From: a virus | Length of the DNA stretch: 24,852 nucleotides | Direction: 5' to 3' (one strand) | Virus record (IMG/VR): IMGVR_UViG_3300035162_000819 | Span: 1 to 24,852 of that record | In this document: positions 1 through 6,700 of the stretch, in pieces | Layout of the letters: each line of letters opens with the position of its first letter | Position numbering within the stretch: position 1 is the stretch's first letter | Position numbers and translations under genes: made by a program | Notes under the pieces: generated by a model | The model's input: only the letters and a program-made list of their open reading frames with translations | Databases searched by the model: none | What the model was told of the DNA's origin: nothing

Positions 1-1
1 A

Positions 2-187
2 CCCGTTCGTTCCAACAACGGTTTCCAAATCCCCGTAGTTACTACCGCTAACCTTCCAGCTTTTGCGGATGTTGCTGTTGGCACAGCTTATATGGTTAGC
101 GACAATGGCGCGGGCAACGACGAGTATTGCGTTGTTATTAACACTGGCGCGGCTTGGGTTACGGCTGTTGGCGCTGCACTTAGCTAA
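2..187 (+). CDS. C-terminal fragment of a small phage virion protein (5' truncated)
   Basis: This reading frame is open from the first bases of the window and ends at TAA 185-187, giving 61 visible residues; the start lies upstream. The fragment is rich in Val, Ala, Gly and Asn, has no charged helix, and ends AWVTAVGAALS, which fits a beta-structured protein rather than an enzyme. It precedes two small beta-rich genes with only a 21-base gap, so it probably belongs to the same head-associated group, for example a capsid accessory or decoration protein. That role is inference from position. It could also be the tail end of a longer head or fibre protein, because the missing N-terminus is needed for any family call. 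The frame is secure: the other two forward frames hit stops early. Confidence 0.75.
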   Translation, partial: PVRSNNGFQIPVVTTANLPAFADVAVGTAYMVSDNGAGNDEYCVVINTGAAWVTAVGAALS

Positions 188-208
188 TTTAGCTAATAGG
201 AGACTACA

Positions 209-481
209 ATGGCTGGTTCAGACATACGAACAAAACGTTTAGCTGCCACGGGTTCTGCGGCGGTTGGGCCTGCTCGCATTCGTCAAATTCAAATAAAAAC
301 AACCACTGGCTCTCCCCGTCTTACTATTACGGATGGGAACGGTGGCTCGGTAGTTTTAGACATGGATTTAGACGCTTCGGACACACATTCGGTTAACATT
401 CCAGATGAAGGAATCCGCGTAACGGATATCTACATCTCGTTGTTTACCGCCTGCACGTCAGCTACTGTGTTTTACAGCTAG
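209..481 (+). CDS. Small beta-rich virion protein, copy 1 of a tandem pair
   Basis: This 90-residue protein starts at ATG 209 behind a good Shine-Dalgarno sequence (AGGAG at 198-202). It has no Cys-rich, catalytic or membrane segment. Alternating short hydrophobic strands, such as RQIQIKTT, PRLTITDGNG and SVVLDMDLD, suggest a beta-sandwich. It aligns loosely with the next gene: both begin MAG, have an ARI/GRL strand followed by a Gly-Ser turn, a D-G/D-N turn, an IPD/GDGI segment and a C-terminal T-x-F strand. This is best explained by an old tandem duplication. Position next to connector genes suggests a head decoration, stabilisation or small tail-attachment role, but no named family is recognised. 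The function is inference; the coding call is firm. Confidence 0.85.
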   Translation: MAGSDIRTKRLAATGSAAVGPARIRQIQIKTTTGSPRLTITDGNGGSVVLDMDLDASDTHSVNIPDEGIRVTDIYISLFTACTSATVFYS

Positions 482-493
482 GAGTAATTCTTT

Positions 494-781
494 ATGGCAG
501 GAAATGAGGTAAAAGCGGTACACAGTCATTCGACGGCTTCGTTTGCTACGGGCCGTGGGCGTCTGACGGGTTTTTTAATTAACCACTCTTCGGGCTCATC
601 GGGGGATGTTGTTATTTATGACAACGCCGCGGCGGCGTCTGGTGACGAGGTTTTGGAAATAGACGAAAAAGCCGCTGGTTTGTTTGGAATGGAAATACCG
701 GGTGACGGTATTTTGTTTTACAATGGTCTTTACGCTACTATCCCGGCCAACACTACTTTGACTCTTTTTATTCAAAAGTGA
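494..781 (+). CDS. Small beta-rich virion protein, copy 2 of a tandem pair
   Basis: This 95-residue protein starts at ATG 494, nine bases after AGGAG (480-484), which overlaps the stop of the previous gene. Like that neighbour it begins MAG and shows short strands separated by Gly/Ser/Asp turns (DVVIYDN, EVLEIDE, MEIPGDGILFYNG) and ends in a hydrophobic strand, TLTLFIQK. The shared order of motifs suggests divergence after duplication, although identity is low. No enzymatic residues or transmembrane helix are visible. In context it is probably a minor head or connector-associated structural protein. It could be a decoration protein that sits on the capsid surface, but nothing in the sequence proves this. 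Confidence 0.85.
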   Translation: MAGNEVKAVHSHSTASFATGRGRLTGFLINHSSGSSGDVVIYDNAAAASGDEVLEIDEKAAGLFGMEIPGDGILFYNGLYATIPANTTLTLFIQK

Positions 782-800
782 CGGTGTACGGCTACAACTA

Positions 801-807
801 AGGAGAG
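801..807 (+). promoter_or_regulatory. Strong ribosome binding site for the 56-residue ORF
   Basis: The sequence AGGAGAG lies a few bases before ATG 812. It is the best support that the short Lys-rich frame that follows is translated, because it sits in the only gap of about 30 bases in this region. Confidence 0.7.
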
Positions 808-811
808 TTAG

Positions 812-982
812 ATGAGTCTATACGACAACATGAACGCGAGAAAAAAGAACAAGACTTCTCGTTCTAAGGCGGCATCTACTGTTTCGCCTAAAGCTTATGC
901 CGATATGAAGGCGGGCTTTCCTAAAAAGAAAGCCGTTGTAAAAAAGAAATACGGCGGGGCCGTCGCAAAGAAAAAGAAGTGA
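812..982 (+). CDS. Lys-rich 56-residue small phage protein
   Basis: This gene is easy to miss because it encodes only 56 residues. It starts at ATG 812 behind AGGAGAG and stops at TGA 980-982, three bases before the next ATG. The protein begins MSLYDNMNARKKNKTSRS and ends in repeated Lys clusters (PKKKAVVKKK, VAKKKK). Lys and Arg make up about a third of it. A central AYADMKAGFPKKK segment resembles small proteins that I recall beside connector genes in marine phages, but no function is known to me. The strong positive charge fits binding to DNA or to an acidic surface inside the head. A role at the portal or as a packaged DNA-binding peptide is inference. The strand and frame agree with both neighbours. 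Confidence 0.72.
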   Translation: MSLYDNMNARKKNKTSRSKAASTVSPKAYADMKAGFPKKKAVVKKKYGGAVAKKKK

Positions 983-985
983 TAA

Positions 986-1651
986 ATGGCTTTATCTGGA
1001 ACATCAGACTTTGAACTAGACGTTGCGGAGTACATTGAGGAAGCTTTTGAACGTTGTGGTTTAGAGGTTCGGACGGGGTATGACCTGAAAACGGCAAAAC
1101 GTTCTTTGAATCTCATGCTTGCCGAATGGGCCAACAGGGGATTGAACCAATGGACAATAAAAAAGCGTAGTCAGGCGCTTGTTCAAGGCACGGGAGACTA
1201 CCTCGTTTTGGACGATGTCATAGACATTTTATCTGTGATAGTTAGAAGAGACGGAACGGACTATTCTTTGGATAGGTATAGCCGTGAAGAGTTCTTAACT
1301 ATACCCAACAAGACAACTCAAGGAAGGCCCGCTCAATTTTTTCTTGACCGTCAAACAACCCCGAGCTTAAAGCTTTGGCCTGTGCCAGAAAACACAACGG
1401 ACATTGTTTTTTATGACGCACTAACTCGAATGCAAGACGCGGACACATTTATAAATACGGTGGACATGCCCTTTCGATTTTACCCGTGCCTTGCTGCGGG
1501 TTTAGCATATTATATTGCTATAAAACGAGCTCCTCAAAGAGTTCAGCTTTTAAAAGCCGTTTATGAAGAAGAGTTTGAACGCGCTATGACCGAAGATAGA
1601 GATCGCGCCTCGTTTAACGTTGTACCTCGGTACGAGTATTTTAGGGTTTAA
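986..1651 (+). CDS. Head-tail adaptor, P22 gp4-like (probable)
   Basis: This 221-residue protein probably forms a ring under the portal that joins head to tail. Residues 36-60 contain an amphipathic helix, KRSLNLMLAEWANRGLNQW, of the type found near the N-terminus of P22 gp4-like tail accessory factors. A beta-rich centre follows (about residues 70-145), including the YSREEF segment at 98-103, GRPAQFFLDR at 113-122 and LKLWPVPE at 128-135. The C-terminus is helical (about 165-205) and ends YEYFRV. The length is somewhat greater than P22 gp4, which is about 166 residues. ATG 986 has only a weak ribosome site and follows the previous stop by three bases, so coupling is likely. The next-but-one gene has a similar helix-beta-helix plan. 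The family call rests on motif memory, not on a search. Confidence 0.6.
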   Translation: MALSGTSDFELDVAEYIEEAFERCGLEVRTGYDLKTAKRSLNLMLAEWANRGLNQWTIKKRSQALVQGTGDYLVLDDVIDILSVIVRRDGTDYSLDRYSREEFLTIPNKTTQGRPAQFFLDRQTTPSLKLWPVPENTTDIVFYDALTRMQDADTFINTVDMPFRFYPCLAAGLAYYIAIKRAPQRVQLLKAVYEEEFERAMTEDRDRASFNVVPRYEYFRV

Positions 1652-1653
1652 TA

Positions 1654-1971
1654 ATGTCTAACTTTGCCACTGGAAAAAACGCTTATGCCATATCAGATCG
1701 GTCCGGTTTTCGGTATCGCTACAAAGATATGCGTAAGGAGTGGAACGGGCTTCTAGTTGGAAGGGATGAGTACGAAAGTAAACAGCCTCAGTTAGGACCT
1801 TTTCGCAAGGTGTCGGACCCTCAATCTTTAAAGGACGCTCGCCCAGACCAACCCGAAAATTCTATTCAATGGGGGTGGAACCCCGTTGGATTTAATGATT
1901 GGCAGGAGTTATCTAAAAATTATCTGGTAGCGCAAGGCTCTGTTGGAATAGTGACGGTGGTAACAACATGA
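1654..1971 (+). CDS. Conserved small protein between two adaptor genes
   Basis: This 105-residue protein is not assigned to a named family. It is aromatic and charged, with a YRYKDMRKEWNGLLVGRDEY segment at about residues 21-40 and an Asn/Trp-rich part around IQWGWNPVGFNDW. It ends in a hydrophobic strand, VGIVTVVTT. Similar short proteins with the KDMRKEWNGLLV signature are, from memory, frequent next to connector genes in marine phages. The gene begins two bases after the previous stop and ends in an ATGA overlap with the following adaptor gene, which suggests stoichiometric co-translation. A structural role in the connector or at the tail attachment site is inferred from position. Its C-terminus resembles that of the 98-residue protein at 16640-16936. 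Confidence 0.8.
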   Translation: MSNFATGKNAYAISDRSGFRYRYKDMRKEWNGLLVGRDEYESKQPQLGPFRKVSDPQSLKDARPDQPENSIQWGWNPVGFNDWQELSKNYLVAQGSVGIVTVVTT

Positions 1972-2618
1972 GCTTCACATACGGACAGCTAAAGCAAGCA
2001 ATTCAAGACTATACGGAGAATGACGAAACCTCCTTCGTGACCAATCTGCCTCTGTTCATTAGGCAGGCTGAAGAGCGTATATTGAAAAACGTACAATTAA
2101 ATTTGTTTCGTAAAAATGTTACCGCAACGGTAACGGCTGGAAATCAATATCTTGGCATACCGGGAGATTATTTGGCCCCTTTCTCGTTAAGTATGCGAGG
2201 ACCAGACGAGGAAAAGTTTTTCCTTGATTTTAAAGACCCAAGTTTCATTCAGACCTACACTACCAACCCTGCTACGTTGGGCGCTCCAATGTACTACAGC
2301 GTCTTCGATGTTTCGAATTTTGTTTTAGCGCCCACGCCAAACGTTGCATACACCGCTGAGTTGCATTACCTTTATCGCCCATTGAGCCTTACCTCGGGGT
2401 CTGACGCCGCCACAACATGGTTAAGCACTAACGCAGAATTAGCGATGTTGTATGGTTCCTTGATTGAAGCTTACATATATATGAAAGGTGAGCAGGATGT
2501 TATGGCTATGTACAACCAGCGCCTTACAGAAGCTATTAACGGCATTAAAATGCTGGGTGAGGCCAAGGAAACAACCCAAAACTACAGGGTTGGACCAGTT
2601 ATTCGGGAAAAGCAGTGA
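1968..2618 (+). CDS. Second head-tail adaptor-type protein (SU10 adaptor-like)
   Basis: This 216-residue protein opens with TYGQLKQAIQDYTENDET and continues FVTNLPLFIRQAEERILK (residues 23-40). This double-helix start matches what I recall of the adaptor family named after phage SU10. A beta-rich middle follows, with YLGIPGDYLAPFSL (61-74) and FVLAPTPN (118-125), and a C-terminal helical part with WLSTNAELAMLYGSLIEAYI (151-170). The APTPN...ELHYLYRPL segment parallels LWPVPEN...IVFYDAL in the 986-1651 product, so the two adaptors may share a fold. The start overlaps the previous stop as ATGA. The likely role is a ring protein between portal and nozzle. No catalytic residues are seen. Confidence 0.65.
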   Translation: MSFTYGQLKQAIQDYTENDETSFVTNLPLFIRQAEERILKNVQLNLFRKNVTATVTAGNQYLGIPGDYLAPFSLSMRGPDEEKFFLDFKDPSFIQTYTTNPATLGAPMYYSVFDVSNFVLAPTPNVAYTAELHYLYRPLSLTSGSDAATTWLSTNAELAMLYGSLIEAYIYMKGEQDVMAMYNQRLTEAINGIKMLGEAKETTQNYRVGPVIREKQ

Positions 2619-2914
2619 TGTTTGATTTAAAAATGAGCCCTCCAAAAGATTCTAATCTGGTTAGCGTTACAACAACGAGTAATCGTGGCTTTACCCCAGA
2701 CGAGCTAGCGGAACAGTGCGTAAAAAAGATAATATCTATTTCAGACACGGCTCCTCCTGCGATCAAGGACCAAGCCACGGCTTTTGGTAATAGCATTGAA
2801 AAATTAATTGCGCATTATATGCGTCAAGCTATTAGCAGTGACCGTACAACTGTGTATAATGCGATAAACGACGCGGGTAATCCCGAAATGGCTAACCTCA
2901 TAAGGAGACTTTAA
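2618..2914 (+). CDS. Conserved 98-residue helical phage protein, function unknown
   Basis: ATG 2618 overlaps the previous TGA by one base (TGATG). A GTG three bases earlier would add one residue but is less likely. The protein has an N-terminal disordered part (MSPPKDSNLVSVTTTSN), then FTPDELAEQCVKKIISIS, a middle helix AIKDQATAFGNSIEKLIAHY, and a C-terminal helix RTTVYNAINDAGNPEMANLI ending in RRL. Such an all-helical protein in this position is, from memory, widely conserved in marine phages but uncharacterised. It is the only small helical protein within a beta-rich module, so it may be a chaperone, an assembly factor or an early host-directed protein rather than a structural unit. The Shine-Dalgarno sequence of the next gene (AAGGAG, 2902-2907) lies inside its last codons. 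Confidence 0.82.
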   Translation: MFDLKMSPPKDSNLVSVTTTSNRGFTPDELAEQCVKKIISISDTAPPAIKDQATAFGNSIEKLIAHYMRQAISSDRTTVYNAINDAGNPEMANLIRRL

Positions 2915-2915
2915 A

Positions 2916-3374
2916 ATGGCTTTCAGTGGAAACTTCATGTGTACTTCCTTCAAGCAAGAGTTGCTTGTAGGCGGACACAACTTCACAAATGGCGGGGATG
3001 TTTTTAAACTTGCCCTGTATGACAACAGCGCGAGTTTCACCGCTGCGACAACCGACTACACTGCAACTAACGAGGTTGGGGCTACAGGTTCTGCCCCTAC
3101 TCCATACGTTGCAGGCGGCGGGACTCTCACAAACGTGACCCCTACTACGTCTGGTACGACGGCGTTTTTAGATTTTAATGATCTAACGTTCACTGGTGTT
3201 ACGTTAACTGCTCGTGGCGCTTTAATCTACAACACGACTGAGGGTGCAGGTACAGGAACTACAAACTCTGTCATTGTGTTGGACTTTGGCTCGGATAAAA
3301 CAGCTACGTCTGGGGACTTCCAGATCGTATTCCCGGCTGCGGACGCGACGAACGCTATTATCAGGATTGCTTAA
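2916..3374 (+). CDS. Beta-rich phage tail-appendage protein
   Basis: This 152-residue protein starts at ATG 2916 after AAGGAG. It carries FKQELLVGGHNF at about residues 12-23, VFKLALYDNSASF near 29-41, the turn-rich YVAGGGTLTNVTPTTSGTT, and TARGALIYNTTEGAGTG. This set of motifs is, from memory, frequent in marine phage structural proteins near fibre genes. Thr, Ala, Gly and Asn dominate and charge is low, as expected of a beta-sandwich exposed on a virion. It overlaps the next start as TAATG. The role is probably a fibre-attachment or tail-tip beta domain. It has no lysozyme, peptidase or lyase residues that I can recognise, so an enzymatic role is unlikely. Confidence 0.75.
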   Translation: MAFSGNFMCTSFKQELLVGGHNFTNGGDVFKLALYDNSASFTAATTDYTATNEVGATGSAPTPYVAGGGTLTNVTPTTSGTTAFLDFNDLTFTGVTLTARGALIYNTTEGAGTGTTNSVIVLDFGSDKTATSGDFQIVFPAADATNAIIRIA

Positions 3375-3712
3375 TGCCCGTTTTTGATAGAGTAAAAGAA
3401 ACGACTGTGACGACTGGGACGGGAGACATTACCCTAGCTGGGGCTGTGTCAAACTTTCAAGCGTTTTCAGATGTGTTTTCGGTAGGAGACACGACCTTTT
3501 ACTCTATAGTGTCCGATGAAAATGGTTGGGAAACTGGAACTGGAACGTATTCGGGCGTTAATACGCTTTCACGAACAAATGTTCTAGAAAGCAGCAACTC
3601 TGGAAATAAAGTATCGTTTGCTGCTGGAGAAAAGTCCGTGTTTGTGACTTACCCCGCGAGTAAATCCGTAACGATTGACCAATCAATCGCGTTATCAATT
3701 GCGTTAGGATAA
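3374..3712 (+). CDS. Small beta-rich structural protein, fibre-associated
   Basis: This 112-residue protein starts at ATG 3374, sharing its first base with the previous stop. The N-terminus DRVKETTVTTGTGDITLAGA and the segments FYSIVSDENGWETGTGTY and NTLSRTNVLESSNSGNKVSF match a module I recall from marine phage fibre and tail proteins. There it may appear either as a free small protein or fused to fibres. The pattern is beta-strand, Gly turn, beta-strand throughout, and a hydrophobic Ile/Ala/Leu-rich end (SIALSIALG) could pack against a partner. It lies just before the giant fibre gene, four bases from its start, so the two products may assemble together. The function is inferred. Confidence 0.75.
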   Translation: MPVFDRVKETTVTTGTGDITLAGAVSNFQAFSDVFSVGDTTFYSIVSDENGWETGTGTYSGVNTLSRTNVLESSNSGNKVSFAAGEKSVFVTYPASKSVTIDQSIALSIALG

Positions 3713-3716
3713 GAAA

Positions 3717-6700
3717 ATGGGAAAAAAACTTATATTCGATTACACGTTCGATCCAGCAGCAAAAACGATTACGCTGGGCGATGTGTACGCGCAAAAAAGG
3801 TTCTTGTTGATAACTAACGTTACGACTGGAGACATTATATACCAGTTCAACGATAATGCGGCTGGACTGTCTAACATTACTTTTGACTACACAGATTATG
3901 ATACAACGCTCACACTAGCGTTCGACACTAGCGCCATGTCGAGTACAGACTCACTTCAAATTTTGCTGGAAGAAGAGAGTACTGACATTACGGTAAACCA
4001 ACGGTTTGTTGACCCGGTTTCAAAGATTCGCGTGTCCAACCCAGAGAACCTTATCGACACAGACTTCGAATACGGATTGCAGTCTACAAAATGGGAAACC
4101 TTAGAGCTTACTAATAACATCCCGACGTTTTTTGCCCGTAACGGGGATTTTGACATCTCAGTTGCGAGTATGGGCGTTGTTTCTGGAAGTAGCGTTGTTA
4201 CAGTTGTAACAAGCGAGGAGCATAACCTTCAAAGGGGTGCGCCTATTATTGTACAAGCCACAGGCAGTTCTTCTGCGGACGGCGGATTTGTTGTGTCTGC
4301 AATCTTGTCGGACACATCGTTTAACTACATTGCCAAGTCTTCTTTTTTGCAGACTAGAAGCATACTTGAAACTTTCACTCAGCTTTTCCCCGGATCGGTG
4401 TATTCCGGCACCGAGTTTAAGCTAACAAACATTGGCGGCATCACGACAGATGGCGCAAGCCCTAGCAATCTTACAGTCGGAACTCAATTCCCAACAGATT
4501 TTACAAATGGCACGAGCATGGCTTTGTCAAACACGTTTGCAAAGTCTACTTTGAATTTTGAAACTAGCGGCGTAGACATTGATAATATAACGGTATTAGA
4601 TACGTCATACACCTCCGCTACGCCTACGGGAGAAACAGATTTTCTTTCTTTAGGCGGGGTTTCCGCTGTTGATTGGCGAGTTGATACGAACAAGCCCGGA
4701 AATCAAATATACTTTCGAGAAGATGAACTTGTAATAGATACGGTAGCGGACACAATAACGTTTCCCACTGCTCATGGCTTTGTGAATAATGATACAGTTG
4801 TATATTTAGGGGATGCATCAACCAACACGGCGATTGGTGGCTTAGTCTATATGAACAGCTATTATGTTCAAGTAGTTGATGCTTTCACAATCCGGCTTGC
4901 TTATCTCCGCACAACTTCGACTACATACAGAATGCAGTTGTCCGGACCCGGGGTTTCGGGCGGGATTGTTAAGTCCGGTTTTGCGGCGGCTTATTGGCTT
5001 ACTTACTCTTATGCCTACAACTATAGCAGTAGTGTCTATCGGAACACTTATAATATATATACGGACGTCAGTACCTCAACGCAGACTTTCGGAATTATTG
5101 GCTACTCTCAAGCGGATAACCCCGTAATCGCTTCAAAAATTAACGGGAATGATCATCCGTTTTTTACCGAAGTTACGGGTCTCTTACAGCCTAATAACAC
5201 AAATTCCACCTACGATTATTATCTACGGTCTCGAAGTTCGAGCACTACTTACAACCGCATAATGTGGGCTTACGCTGCCACTAATAGCGGCACTACCTTC
5301 AACGGCTCCAGCACCAGTACAGACATGGCGCTGTTGCCCGTTCAGTTTAACGTAACCCCTTCTAGCTTGTGGGTTCCTAACCACGGGATTGTCACACCTA
5401 CCCCTGTCACCGTTACGGCTACCACCGGAACTCTCCCAGCCGGGTTATCCAGCGGGTCAACGTATATTGCCAACAGGTTAGATGACAATAGAATTAGCTT
5501 CACAACCACGACTGGTGCGGCCATTAGCTTTACCTCTTACGGCTCCACAAACTTAGTTTATCGGGTGCAGGGAGAGTTATCGCGGGAAACGGGTAACACT
5601 ATACAAATACCCGGAAACACGCTGTTACAGGGGGCCGCGATACAGTACAAAATTAACGGCGGAACAGCTATTGGTGGGCTTGTAGATGGAACGACCTACT
5701 TCACCGCGTTTAAAAGCAGTGATCGGTTTAAGGTTTCTACTACAGCAAATCCTTACGGAGTTGCCGAGACAATTCCTAATCAGAGTAGTTCGACATTTGC
5801 AAACACCGCCGGGAATTATCTCAGACTAAGTTCAAGTATGCCGTTTTCTGATGGTGATGCGGTGGAATATACTTCGTTAAGTCCCATTGGTGGGTTAAAT
5901 AACGGTCAAATATACTGGGCGGAACCTTGGTTCAGCATTTATATGTACCTTCACAACAGCAAAGCTGACGCAATTGCGGGATTGTCCTCAACTAGAGTTG
6001 ATCTTGTATCGCAAGGTTCGGGAAGCGGAACACTTACAAAAGTAAACATTATTGACCTTACAAGTGTCCCTTCTCCAAGCGAAACTCAAATTCTTTCTGC
6101 GGACTATGTAGGAGCGGCTGACGGAAACTATGTGGTTGCGTCTACTGCCTCGGACAATCTTTCGTTTAGTTTTAACGCGGGAAATCAGATTCAAGCTCGT
6201 ACCACTCTTGTAGATTCTCAAAACGTTTTTGTTGCGGATTTGGACGCTTTTTACATTGTAGATCACGGGTTTATTACTGGAGACAGCGTGGTCTACACAA
6301 CGTCTGGAACTACAAATATCACGGGTTTGACAAGCACCTCGACATATTATGTCATTCGCAAGAACAAAGATTTCTTGCAATTCGCTACTACACAAGAAAA
6401 CGCGACGCTGGAAACAGCCATAGCGCTTACTGAAACGGGTAGCAGCGCTACTGCTTTCACTGGCACAATAACGCTTCAACCCACAACAATTGTTGGGGGT
6501 TTCAACGGTCAGGGCACCGTTAGCTTTGCGGCGGGGGATACTACACTTAATGGAGAGGGAACATCGTTTACTTCCTATTTCAATAAAGGCGATACAATAG
6601 CTGTTAACATCCCCGAAACTGAGGCTGGACCTACTGCGTTAGTTAGTTACTCCACAAGTACGGATCAGTTTACCGCCACAGATCACGGCCTTGTTACAGG

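Noticed and set aside
5988-6479. A 163-codon minus-strand frame
   Set aside because: It is opposite the giant fibre gene. Its sequence is Arg/Ser/Cys-rich low-quality protein without a ribosome site.
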